A DNA stretch of 64,000 nucleotides from NCBI GenBank assembly GCA_019634715.1, contig JAHCAU010000004.1, positions 62,001 to 126,000 of the forward strand. Reading direction: 5' to 3'. Shown here piece by piece: positions 36,481 through 44,511 of this stretch. Each line of letters starts with the position of its first letter. Within the stretch, counting starts at the first letter, position 1. Origin of the DNA: Lysobacter sp. GTDB lineage: Bacteria; Pseudomonadota; Gammaproteobacteria; Xanthomonadales; Xanthomonadaceae. The notes under the pieces were generated by a model. It was not told the DNA's origin and searched no databases. It was given only the letters and a program-made list of their open reading frames with translations. Both the position numbers and the translations under genes were made by a program.

Positions 36481-39400
36481 TCAGCGCGACCGGCGCGCGC
36501 CATCGCCTCCACGACCCGGTCGCAACGCGGGCGCCGGTCGCGGAATCCGCGAGGGCGACAGCTCGGGCCGCTGCGGTCCGCCGGTGCGCATGCGCTTGGG
36601 CACCACTTCGTACGCCGATGTCTGCGTGGCGACGTTGCCCGCCTTGTCGGTCGCGGTGCAGGTCGCCGTCTTCGTGCCCAGCGCCGCGGTCTCGACCGGC
36701 GTGCAGGACGCGCTCGCGATCCCCGACAGTGCGTCGGACGCGGTCAGGCGGAAATCGTGCGTCGCGTTCTGGACGAGCTGTGCGGGCGGCATGGTGGCCG
36801 TCAGCTGCGGCGCGACGCGATCGATGTTGACCGACACCGATGCGCCGCCTATGAAGTTGCCTGCCCGGTCGTACAGCGAACCCGGCTCCGGGAAGAAGAA
36901 CTGCCCTTGGCCATCCTGGGTGAAATCCCGACCCGCCGGACAAGCCGTGGCCAATCCCGAGCTCGCGTCGCTGCAGTCGTAACGAACGGTCACCGAGGTG
37001 TTGTTCCAGCCGTAGGCATTCGGTGCGGGCGAGAGGACGCGCCCGAAGCTCGGCGGCGTGACATCGCGGTACACGCGATGCGTGATCGACGAGGTGCCGC
37101 CTGCGCTCGTCGCGGTGCAGGTGATGTCGGTGCCGGCGGTGTCGGTCGTCAGCACGATCTCCTCGCAGCCGCTCGTGGACTGGATCGCGCTCTGCGGGTC
37201 CCAGACCTCCCAGCGGATGCGGACATCGCCGCGATACCAGACGCTCTTGCCCTTCACGCCGGACACGACCGGCTCGATCCAGGGTCCGGAGGTATCCGGC
37301 CCGGTCCCCGCGATCGAAAGCCGGTACGAGGCCTGCGCGACGAAGCCGTTGTCGTCGCGCGCCTCCACGACGATGTCGTAGTCGCCCCAGACCACCGGCG
37401 CGCCCTGCAGCCGGCCATTCGCTTCGAGCGCGACCCCCGGCGGCAACCTGCCGGCGAGCAGGCGGAAACGCGGGTTCGCGGGCGTGTAGCCCTGCGACGC
37501 CACCATGCCCAGGTCGACGGCATACGCCTGCTGCAACGCAGCCGCGGGCAATGCCGCGGGCGCGATCGAGAAGGTCGGTGCCTGCCCGGCGGCGTTGCTG
37601 CCCCAGCAGAGGCGGGCGCCGTCGTCACGGATCGCGCAGCTGTGCGCGAAGCCCGCCGAGACCGCGACGTAACGCCCGGTCGGGGGCGACGCCTGGCCAT
37701 CGCGATTGCGTCCCCAGCACGCCAGCATCCCGTCCATGCGGATGCCGCAGTTGTGGAAACTGCCGGCGGCGAAGCGCCGGAACGCACCCTGCGGCGCGCT
37801 TGCCTGGCCTTCGGTGCCCAGTCCCCAGCAATGCAGTTCGCCTTCGACGGCGAGCGCACAGCTGTGACGCTCGCCGACATTGACCGCGAGGAACTCGCCG
37901 GCGGGCGCGGCGGTCTGCCCGTCCACGCCATAGCCCCAGCACGTCACCGTGCCGTCGTCGCGCAGCCCGCAGCTGTGGTTGAGCGCGGTGGCGACCGAGA
38001 CGAATTCGCCGGCCGGCGGCGGGGTGCCCTGCCCGTTTTCGTTCCAGCCCCAGCAGGTCGTCGTCGCACCCGTGCCATCAGCGCCGACGGCGCAGCCGTT
38101 GAACTGGCCGACATCGAAGGCCCGCACGGCACTCGCCGGCGGCGTCGAACCGCCGTGGGTATCGTCGCCCCAGCAATGGAGCCGGCCATCGCCAGCCAAG
38201 GCGCAGCCGTGGTCGGCATCGAGGGCGATATTGCGGGCACGGATGGCGGGCGCGCTGCGCTGGCCGTGGGTGTCGTCGCCCCAGCAGGCGACCAGGCCGT
38301 TGGCATCGAGCGAGCATGCGTGCGCAGCGCCTGCGGCGATGGCGCCACGGCCCAGGCGGAACGCATCGGCGGCAAGTTCCAAGTATTTCGAGCCTCGACA
38401 TACCACGGTGCCACGCTCGTTGAGCGCGCATGCGACATCGCCGCCGATGCCAATCGCCGTGTAGCCCGCCTCGGGAAACGAAGGCACGCCATACCCATCG
38501 TCGCCAACGCAGTAGAGTTGGATACCGCCGAGCAAGATGCAGGCGTGGCGGCGACCGATCTCGATGTCGCGCGCCCAGAAGCTCGTGATGTTCCGGACCC
38601 ATGTCGCATCCGCGCCCCAGCAGCGGATCATGCTGTAGGCATTGCTGGCGCAGGCCTTGTCGCCGCCTGCCGTGACATGGATGTAGCCGGTACCCTGGGG
38701 AGTCTCCAGTACCGCCTCGCCTTCGCCCCAGCAAGCAATGCCGCCATCCTGACGCAACGCACAGCTGAAACTGTCGCCGGACACCAGTTTCGTGAACACG
38801 CCCGAGGGCGGTTGCGTCGAACCCGAGCGATCCTCACCCCAGCACACGACCTGACCTCCGGTACGCAAGCCGCAGGCATGCCATTTGCCGGCACTGATCG
38901 CAGCGATGCCTGTGCCGATGTCAGCTGGAGGCGCCGGGAAGTCGCCCCAGCACACGAGGCTGCCATCATGCTTCACGCCGCACCCTCCGTTCGATCCAAG
39001 CGCGAGATCCTCGTAGCGGCCCAATGGCGGCAACAGAGCCTCGTTGCCATCGGCGCACAGCGGAGTGCCATCGCCCTCCAGAACACAGATGCCACCCTCG
39101 TTGCCGACCTCGATGCGCACGAGCGGCGCGCGCAGGTGGTCCCGCCTGTATGGCAAAGAAAGCGACCAGCCCCAGCACGCAAGGCGTCCGTCGACACGGC
39201 GCGCGCACGTATCGCTGCTCCCGGCCGCCACTTCGGTGAAACGTCCACCCGATGGTGCAGCGGACTGGCCATACGTGTTCTCGCCCCAGCACACCGCGCT
39301 GCCGTCGCCGCGGATCGCGCAGCTGTGGTATTCGCCTGCAGAGACCGCCGTGAATCCGGTCCCCGATGGCGCCTCTGTCTGCCCGTGGCTGTTCGAACCC

Positions 39401-40083
39401 CAGCACGCAATGCTGCCATCCACCCGAAGCGCGCAGGCATGCCAACCACCGAGATCGAGCTGGACGAACCGTCCTGCCGGCATCTGGTTCAATTGCGCGC
39501 TGTCGGGATGCGCGGACCAGCAGCGGAGCTTGCCATCGTCGCGGATCGCGCATGCGAACGATGTGCTGATCGACACCGCGCGATACCGGCCTTCGACGGG
39601 CTGGACACTCATGAAGGACGCCGTCGTGCCCCAGCATTGCAGGCGTCCATCCGGGCGTATCCCGCAAACATTGTCCCACCCGCCCATGGCCAGGGACCGC
39701 CATGGACCCGGCGGCACGCTCGGCGCAGGAATCCGTCCCCAGCACACGGCTTCGCCGTCCGACCGTATGCCGCAACTGGCCCATGTCGCCGACGCGATGG
39801 AGACGAAGCGCTCGGACGGCAACTGATCGAAGCCATCGCCGGCATCGCCCCAGCAGGCAAGACTGCCAGCCTCCGTGATCGCGCACGCATGGGAACCGAC
39901 CACATCGAGGGTCTTTCCGTCCGCGAACGGCGTCAGCAGCCCCTCATTCGCCGCTGCCGGCAGCACCGACACGACCAGCAGGCAGATCGCCACCCACCAG
40001 CGAAAACACCCACCCCGCGTGGCGCGACCCGACCTGCGCGGATCCGTCGCGGACGCGCACGCCCCCTCGAACGACATCGACAT
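36481..40083 (-). CDS. giant secreted RCC1-repeat protein with Ig-like C-terminal domains
   Basis: A 1200-residue exported protein. A signal anchor lies at about residues 28-45 (WWVAICLLVVSVLPAAANEG). Residues about 45-870 hold 21 RCC1/BLIP-II-like repeats of about 40 residues, each with a pattern HxCAxR-x-DGxxxCWGxN-xGQ. Twenty-one is three times the usual seven blades, so three propellers are possible. Most repeats carry two cysteines. After this are a He_PIG-like cadherin-type fold (LPPGVALEANGRLQGAP) and two bacterial Ig/HYR-like modules (TPPSFG..., TDKAGNVATQTSAYEVV). A GGGAGGGAG ribosome site precedes ATG at 40081-40083. Role likely adhesion or ligand binding outside the cell; unknown. 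Confidence 0.9.
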   Translation of the reverse strand: MSMSFEGACASATDPRRSGRATRGGCFRWWVAICLLVVSVLPAAANEGLLTPFADGKTLDVVGSHACAITEAGSLACWGDAGDGFDQLPSERFVSIASATWASCGIRSDGEAVCWGRIPAPSVPPGPWRSLAMGGWDNVCGIRPDGRLQCWGTTASFMSVQPVEGRYRAVSISTSFACAIRDDGKLRCWSAHPDSAQLNQMPAGRFVQLDLGGWHACALRVDGSIACWGSNSHGQTEAPSGTGFTAVSAGEYHSCAIRGDGSAVCWGENTYGQSAAPSGGRFTEVAAGSSDTCARRVDGRLACWGWSLSLPYRRDHLRAPLVRIEVGNEGGICVLEGDGTPLCADGNEALLPPLGRYEDLALGSNGGCGVKHDGSLVCWGDFPAPPADIGTGIAAISAGKWHACGLRTGGQVVCWGEDRSGSTQPPSGVFTKLVSGDSFSCALRQDGGIACWGEGEAVLETPQGTGYIHVTAGGDKACASNAYSMIRCWGADATWVRNITSFWARDIEIGRRHACILLGGIQLYCVGDDGYGVPSFPEAGYTAIGIGGDVACALNERGTVVCRGSKYLELAADAFRLGRGAIAAGAAHACSLDANGLVACWGDDTHGQRSAPAIRARNIALDADHGCALAGDGRLHCWGDDTHGGSTPPASAVRAFDVGQFNGCAVGADGTGATTTCWGWNENGQGTPPPAGEFVSVATALNHSCGLRDDGTVTCWGYGVDGQTAAPAGEFLAVNVGERHSCALAVEGELHCWGLGTEGQASAPQGAFRRFAAGSFHNCGIRMDGMLACWGRNRDGQASPPTGRYVAVSAGFAHSCAIRDDGARLCWGSNAAGQAPTFSIAPAALPAAALQQAYAVDLGMVASQGYTPANPRFRLLAGRLPPGVALEANGRLQGAPVVWGDYDIVVEARDDNGFVAQASYRLSIAGTGPDTSGPWIEPVVSGVKGKSVWYRGDVRIRWEVWDPQSAIQSTSGCEEIVLTTDTAGTDITCTATSAGGTSSITHRVYRDVTPPSFGRVLSPAPNAYGWNNTSVTVRYDCSDASSGLATACPAGRDFTQDGQGQFFFPEPGSLYDRAGNFIGGASVSVNIDRVAPQLTATMPPAQLVQNATHDFRLTASDALSGIASASCTPVETAALGTKTATCTATDKAGNVATQTSAYEVVPKRMRTGGPQRPELSPSRIPRPAPALRPGRGGDGARRSR

Positions 40084-40191
40084 CGCTTGCTCCCTCCCTG
40101 GCCGATCGCCGGCAGCGTCGCGATTCTATCCCGGGACATGATCCATCGAGCCGGCGATACTGCTCCCATCCCGACCCGACACCGTTTCCCC

Positions 40192-41706
40192 ATGACGCCA
40201 TTCCTGTCGGCTGCATTGCCGTTCATCGCGCTCGCTCTGTCTTCCGCCCATGCCCTCGCCGCCCCGCTCGCCTGCGGCAGCTATGTCGACATCGACAGCG
40301 GCGCGCGGCTGGAGATCGACGACGCGGCGCGGGGGCGTCTGCTGCGCGAGGGCATGGCGCCTTCGACGCAGCACTACCGCGTGATCGGCATGACGCTGCG
40401 CCTGTTCGATACCGACGAAGGGTATGCCTCGGATTACACGCTCAGCGCGGATGGCAGGACGCTGACCGAGGTCGAGCAGGCATTCCGCAAGACGTTCGTG
40501 CTGCGGACGCCGCGCGACTGCGCCGCGCCGCCACCAGCGCCCGCGCCGGGCAGTTGCCGCGCCGATCTCGACGCGTGCTTCGCCGACAGCGCCGGCGCAT
40601 CGGCCGATGCGCTGCGCGCGGCCTGCAACGACGGCCTCGCGTTCGCCTGCGTGCGCTGGATCGATGGCCTGCGTGCCGTCGAGGACGACGCGCCCGTCGA
40701 ACAGCCTGCCGCCTGCCGCGAGGGCACGTCGGCGTTCTCGCAGCAGGCCTGCGAGGACGCCGTCGCCGGGCTGCTGGCGCGCGCGCTGGCCGAAGCCGCC
40801 GCGTCGATGCAGGCCGACGACTCGCCGCTGCCGGCGCAGGCGCTCGACCCGCTGCCAGCGCTGTGCGCGAAGCAGGGCTCAGCGAAGGTGTGCAACGAAG
40901 TCGCGAAGCAGCTGTGGACCGGCGGGCGCCACGCCGATGCCCGCACCGCGCTGGACGTCGCCTGCGAGCGTGGCAGCGATCCGGACGCCTGTCGCCATGC
41001 CACCGCACTGGGCACCGTGCCCTCGCTGCGCGTGCAGCGCACCGAACGCCTGCCCTGCGGCCGCTATGTCGCCGAGACCGGGCTGATGGGCGAACTGGAT
41101 TTCGGCGATCGTGGTCTGGTCGCCAGCCTCGGCGGCCAGCTGCGCGCGCGCATCGACAACGGCCAGGTCCGCATCCGCCACGACAAGGGCGGCGATTTCG
41201 TGTTCGCATCGATCGATGGCGACGGGCTGCTCGGCGTCGACCGCTGGAACCGCTACGCCGTCTACACCCGCGACGGCGGCGCCGCGACCTGCGCCGCGCC
41301 CATGGTCTACGTCGAAAGGCCGCTGGGCGAGGACTGCCCGCAGCCGGGGCGCGAGGGTTTCGCCGCCTGCTGCGCGCGCGGCAGCCTGCATGGCTGCAAC
41401 GCACTCGGCCACCAGCGCGCGCTGGCCGGCGACTGGGCCGGCGCGAAACCCGAATACCTGAAGGTCTGCGCCGCAGGCGTGCGCGTCGGCTGCGAGAACC
41501 TGGCGCGCGCATACGAACACGGCGACGACAGCATTCCCGACCTGCTCGACGCGCTCTGCGCGAAGGACGCGACCCATGTGGCCTGCGACGTGCACGAGAC
41601 CACACCCTGGGCCTCGCTGGCGCTGTCGCGCGCCGCCGACGAACTGCTCAGGGCGCTGGAGCGCGACGCCGATTCGGAAGCGGAACTGCCGGCGCAGGCC
41701 CGGTGA
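40192..41706 (+). CDS. hypothetical secreted cysteine-rich protein
   Basis: A 504-residue exported protein (signal peptide MTPFLSAALPFIALALSSAH, cleavage near ALA-APL). It is cysteine-rich, with pairs such as LACGSY, ADLDACFAD, RAACNDGLAFACVRW, and CCARGSLHGCNAL. The last resembles Sel1-like or small DUF repeats with an 'A-C-x-x-G-x-x-x-x-C' pattern. Two similar beta domains open with 'CG-x-Y-V' (residues 23-95 and about 285-360: PCGRYVAETGLMGELDFGDR). It is divergent from the giant RCC1 gene across 108 bp, so they may share regulation. No catalytic site recognised. Confidence 0.72.
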   Translation: MTPFLSAALPFIALALSSAHALAAPLACGSYVDIDSGARLEIDDAARGRLLREGMAPSTQHYRVIGMTLRLFDTDEGYASDYTLSADGRTLTEVEQAFRKTFVLRTPRDCAAPPPAPAPGSCRADLDACFADSAGASADALRAACNDGLAFACVRWIDGLRAVEDDAPVEQPAACREGTSAFSQQACEDAVAGLLARALAEAAASMQADDSPLPAQALDPLPALCAKQGSAKVCNEVAKQLWTGGRHADARTALDVACERGSDPDACRHATALGTVPSLRVQRTERLPCGRYVAETGLMGELDFGDRGLVASLGGQLRARIDNGQVRIRHDKGGDFVFASIDGDGLLGVDRWNRYAVYTRDGGAATCAAPMVYVERPLGEDCPQPGREGFAACCARGSLHGCNALGHQRALAGDWAGAKPEYLKVCAAGVRVGCENLARAYEHGDDSIPDLLDALCAKDATHVACDVHETTPWASLALSRAADELLRALERDADSEAELPAQAR

Positions 41707-41717
41707 CGTCTCGGCGG

Positions 41718-41746
41718 GCGCCTGCCGCGCGACCTGCGGCAGGCGC
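41718..41746. terminator. bidirectional terminator
   Basis: GCGCCTGCCGC / GCGGCAGGCGC, an 11-bp perfect stem with a 7-base loop, between two convergent genes (ends at 41706 and 41764). Confidence 0.65.
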
Positions 41747-41763
41747 AGCGCGGATTCGAACGC

Positions 41764-42138
41764 TCAGGGCTGTCCGCCCGACGCGTTGAACGCCCGCATC
41801 GCCAGCGCATGCGGCAACGCGACCAGCAGCACGGCATAGCCCAGCACCGAGAGCGCATACGGCCAGTCGCGCGCGAACGCGAATGCGACCGCCGACAGCA
41901 CCAGCGGCACCAGCGAGAAGGGCGTGCGGCGCAGCGCCAGCATCAGACCCACGCTCGCCAGCAGCCAGCCCAGCCACTCCGCGGTCAGCATCCACGCCGG
42001 CACCGTGATCCCCTTGCGTGCGAGGTACGTCCCGATCGTGAATGGATACAGCCCCGTCACCAGCAGCGAGATCGCACAGGCAGGCCAGGCGAACAGATCG
42101 GCGATGGTGAACAGGATGCGGGCGGGACGGGAGTGCAT
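41764..42138 (-). CDS. hypothetical membrane protein
   Basis: A 124-residue inner-membrane protein with four hydrophobic segments (LFAWPACAISLLVTGLYPF, WMLTAEWLGWLLASVGLMLAL, LVPLVLSAVAFAFARDWPYAL and SVLGYAVLLVALPHALAM). No motif suggests a function. It is possibly alone; the upstream gene starts at 42219 to the right with an 80-bp gap on the same strand. Confidence 0.65.
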   Translation of the reverse strand: MHSRPARILFTIADLFAWPACAISLLVTGLYPFTIGTYLARKGITVPAWMLTAEWLGWLLASVGLMLALRRTPFSLVPLVLSAVAFAFARDWPYALSVLGYAVLLVALPHALAMRAFNASGGQP

Positions 42139-42218
42139 GGGCGTTCCGATGGCGGGCGTCGTCCGGCACGAAGCGCCGGCATACGATCAATGAATGGGCG
42201 GACTGTCGCGGTGACGCA

Positions 42219-42911
42219 TCACTGCATCGGCGGCTCGAACGCCAGTGCGATGTCGGTAGCGTAATCGGTGTCGGCCAGGAACAGGAAGCGCTCGGCGTCC
42301 TCCTCGCTCCAGTCGCCTTCGGCAAGCATCGATGCCAGGGCGTCGCGATACGCCTGCGTCGTGCGATGGATGCGGAACTGGCGTTCGCGATAGGCCACGT
42401 ACGCGTCCGCCGCCATGGTGGCCGTCTCGACCACGAACCCCTTCTCGACGCGATGCAGGCGATAGCGCTGGTAGACCGAACCGTAACCGAGGTGGGCATA
42501 TGCGACGCGCTCGCCACGGGGCACGACGAGCACGCCGGTGAACCACGCGGCATGCACGGCTTCGTCGAGGCCGAACACGGTCCTGCGCTGCGATCTCGAT
42601 GCCTGTTCGCCGCAGGCCGGGGTCACGATGTCGTCGAGCAGCAGGCGGCGCCCCTCGATGCGAAACGTCGCGACGTAGCCACGATGGTTGCTGCTCAGGG
42701 TGCAGAGGGTATCGACGCCGTCCAGCGGTTGCAGGTCGAGGCCCGGATGCTGGCGACGATACGACTCGAAAGGGTTGGACAGCAGGGCATGGCTTTCTCC
42801 TGCAATCACGATCCGGTCAGGTTGTTGCGCGGTCGCCATCGCCGCCCCGCTGCACATCCACCACGACACGGGCAGGATCAAGCATGCGAGCAGGAAGGTC
42901 CGGTGCCTCAC
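42219..42911 (-). CDS. hypothetical secreted protein
   Basis: A 230-residue exported protein with a signal peptide (LLACLILPVSWWMCSGAAMA, cleavage about 27). The start is GTG, overlapping the stop of the VOC gene by 4 bp (GTGA), so translation is coupled to it. Beta-strand stretches such as YVATFRIEGRRLLLDDIVTPACGEQ and RVAYAHLGYGSVYQRYRLHRV suggest a lipocalin-like or small beta-domain fold, but no family is assigned. A pair of Cys (DTLCTLSS, TPACGEQ) may bond. Confidence 0.65.
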   Translation of the reverse strand: MRHRTFLLACLILPVSWWMCSGAAMATAQQPDRIVIAGESHALLSNPFESYRRQHPGLDLQPLDGVDTLCTLSSNHRGYVATFRIEGRRLLLDDIVTPACGEQASRSQRRTVFGLDEAVHAAWFTGVLVVPRGERVAYAHLGYGSVYQRYRLHRVEKGFVVETATMAADAYVAYRERQFRIHRTTQAYRDALASMLAEGDWSEEDAERFLFLADTDYATDIALAFEPPMQ

Positions 42912-43297
42912 TCGATGCCCTCCCCGAACATCATCCGATGCCCGTCGATCGTGCGGATGCCGAATTCGCGCATGCCCCAGGGTTCATCGCGCAGCGGCTT
43001 GATCGTGTCGATGCCGCGCGCGGCAAGCTCGGCATGCAGCGCGTCGATGCCGTCGACCTCGATGTAGGCGAAGTAGGCGTGGTCGCCGGTGGCGGCGGGA
43101 GACAGCGCGTCGGGGCATTCGCCGGCGAGGATCACGCAGGCGTCGCGCTGGAACCAGCGCCAGCCGGGATCGCCGACCTCCTGGATGTCGAAACCAAGGA
43201 TATCGCGGTACCACGCGGCGGAACGGGCGAGGTCCGGCACGGCGATGACGTGACGGGGCCGGGCGAGCGCGACGGCCCGCGCAGGCATCCCGCTCAC
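42908..43297 (-). CDS. VOC-family (glyoxalase/bleomycin-resistance fold) protein
   Basis: A 129-residue metal-site fold with HVIAVPDLARSAAWYRDILGF near the N-terminus, which is the classic VOC opening, and a second half ending FGIRTIDGHRMMFGEGIE with the C-terminal Glu and His region. Substrate unknown. The start is GTG with a GTGA overlap to the YdcH gene upstream; an ATG at 43288 is possible. Its stop overlaps the next start by 4 bp as well, so three genes are chained. Confidence 0.8.
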   Translation of the reverse strand: MSGMPARAVALARPRHVIAVPDLARSAAWYRDILGFDIQEVGDPGWRWFQRDACVILAGECPDALSPAATGDHAYFAYIEVDGIDALHAELAARGIDTIKPLRDEPWGMREFGIRTIDGHRMMFGEGIE

Positions 43298-43512
43298 GCC
43301 GGCTCGTCCGGAATCAGCGCGGACTCCAGGCGGTGGATGGTGTCCTTGAGTTGCAGCTTGCGCTTCTTGAGGCGCTTGATGGCCAGTTCGTCCGCGGCGA
43401 TGTTGTCGTGCAGGCGGTCGATGGCCACATCGAGGTCACGGTGCTCCAGACGCAGCTCGGCGAGGCGCTGGGCGATCCGTGAGAGTTCGGTCGGGTCGGT
43501 GGGCTGGTTCAT
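43294..43512 (-). CDS. YdcH-like coiled-coil protein (DUF465)
   Basis: A 72-residue protein, mostly helical with coiled-coil heptads (MNQPTDPTELSRIAQRLAEL; IKRLKKRKLQLKDTIHRLES). It matches the DUF465/YdcH family, which has no known function; members are small cytoplasmic proteins. The first of three coupled genes. The start is the only ATG that gives family length. Confidence 0.78.
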   Translation of the reverse strand: MNQPTDPTELSRIAQRLAELRLEHRDLDVAIDRLHDNIAADELAIKRLKKRKLQLKDTIHRLESALIPDEPA

Positions 43513-43618
43513 CGCCCCCGAGCTTAGAGCGTGCGATGCACTTTTCATACGTCGGGCGACCGGGCGTCGGCGGCCCGACAGGACCGGCGAGAGACATGGA
43601 GAGATCGTGAACAGGCTC

Positions 43619-43984
43619 TCAGCGCCCGGCGATGTACAGGGCGGCATCCTGCTCGGGGGTCGATTCGTGCCAGGTCGCATGCGCGGACTCCTGCGACGGG
43701 GCTGCCTCGGCGGATTCCGCGGGCCAGGCCGCGGCCCGCTCCAGGTCGACCTGCGGCAGATCCGCATGCGCCTGGTCGGCGCTGGAGGCGAGTGCGGCGG
43801 ACGGGGTCGCGACCTCCACCAGGGGCGCGACCTCTTCGCCGGGCACGCGCATCGAGGCGCCCAGCACCCAGACCAGCAGCGCGGCCCAGAGCGCCGCGAA
43901 ACCGAGGCGCGCACGCATCCGGCGCCAGCGACGGGCCTGGCGGGAGACCGGAGCGGAGGCGGGAGCAAGGGCGGCGTGGCGCAT
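43619..43984 (-). CDS. single-span membrane protein, candidate sigma-54 target
   Basis: A 121-residue protein with a basic N-terminus (SRQARRWRRMRARLG), one hydrophobic helix (FAALWAALLVWVLGASM) and an acidic periplasmic tail (VPGEEVAPLVEVATPSAALASSADQAHADLPQVDL...). A GGAG ribosome site lies upstream of the ATG. It is divergent from the DUF1328 gene at 44301; the shared 316-bp region contains a CGTGC-N5-GCACG palindrome (44100-44114) and a -24/-12-like element at 44030-44045 facing this gene. Function unknown; the context suggests envelope stress. Confidence 0.7.
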   Translation of the reverse strand: MRHAALAPASAPVSRQARRWRRMRARLGFAALWAALLVWVLGASMRVPGEEVAPLVEVATPSAALASSADQAHADLPQVDLERAAAWPAESAEAAPSQESAHATWHESTPEQDAALYIAGR

Positions 43985-44029
43985 GTCGGTTCTCCACGGG
44001 CTGACATCGACGGGGGCACGGAAAGCGCA

Positions 44030-44045
44030 ACCAAGATCCATGCCA
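44030..44045 (-). promoter_or_regulatory. possible sigma-54 promoter for 43984 gene
   Basis: TGGCATGGATCTTGGT on the minus strand: GG-N10-GG, so the -24 half is good (TGGCA) but the -12 half is TTGG rather than TTGC. About 46 bp before the ATG. The TGC-N5-GCA site centre lies about 88 bases upstream of the expected start. Confidence 0.4.
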
Positions 44046-44099
44046 TGCCGCGGGGCCGCGCCGCGACTGGACATGCGCGCCGATCGCGGCGGCGGGCGT

Positions 44100-44114
44100 C
44101 GTGCAAGCCGCACG
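44100..44114. promoter_or_regulatory. CGTGC-N5-GCACG palindrome (upstream activator-like site)
   Basis: CGTGCAAGCCGCACG, a perfect 5-bp-arm inverted repeat identical in arms to those before the sigma-54 regulator gene (50110-50126 and 50142-50156). It lies in the divergent spacer at 43985-44300. Confidence 0.6.
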
Positions 44115-44231
44115 GCGCCATGCGGAAACCACGAATCCCGGCCTCTCATCGGGACAACGCGCGTACCCCGAGGCTGCGGCCAAATCGTTGATATCGCTGT
44201 CGTTGCCGGGCATTCATGCCGACGGGCCGGC

Positions 44232-44247
44232 TGGCATGCGTCTTGAA
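44232..44247 (+). promoter_or_regulatory. possible sigma-54 promoter for DUF1328 gene
   Basis: TGGCATGCGTCTTGAA, identical in the first 14 bases to the promoter-like element of the sigma-54 regulator (50067 down to 50052), except -12 reads TTGA instead of TTGC. 53 bp before the ATG at 44301. Confidence 0.45.
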
Positions 44248-44300
44248 GGGAGGAACCCAGGTCCGCGTTGCGGGCCCGCCATTCCGAAGGAGAGTCCCCC

Positions 44301-44465
44301 ATGCTGCGCTATGCCCTCATTTTCCTCGTCGTCGCCCTGATCGCCGCCGTGCTCGGCTTCACCGGCATCGCCGGCGCCGCCGCCGGCATCGCGAAGATCC
44401 TGTTCGTGGTGTTCCTGGTGCTGTTCGTGCTGTCGCTGCTGCTGGGCCGACGCAAGGTCGTCTGA
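44301..44465 (+). CDS. DUF1328-family small membrane protein (YtjA-like)
   Basis: A 54-residue protein with two transmembrane helices ([17 protein letters not shown] and [18 protein letters not shown]) separated by [10 protein letters not shown]. It matches DUF1328 by length and pattern (E. coli YtjA is 53 residues). The AAGGAGAG ribosome site is strong. Its divergent spacer has sigma-54-type motifs. DUF1328 genes are often grouped with CsbD and BON-domain stress genes, both of which are in this window. Confidence 0.88.
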   Translation: MLRYALIFLVVALIAAVLGFTGIAGAAAGIAKILFVVFLVLFVLSLLLGRRKVV

Positions 44466-44485
44466 CCAGGGCCGTCCGCCTTCCA

Positions 44486-44511
44486 CTGCCGCTGGCTCAG
44501 GCCAGCGGCAG
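44486..44511. terminator. bidirectional terminator overlapping the kinase stop codon
   Basis: CTGCCGCTGGC-TCAG-GCCAGCGGCAG, an 11-bp perfect stem with a 4-base loop between the DUF1328 gene and the convergent REC-kinase gene. The kinase stop codon (44497-44499) lies in the loop and its last codons form one arm. Confidence 0.7.

Noticed and set aside
36757-40191. Continuous plus-strand frame leading into the 40192 secreted protein
   Set aside because: The part before 40192 is antisense to the RCC1 gene, and the signal peptide marks the real start.
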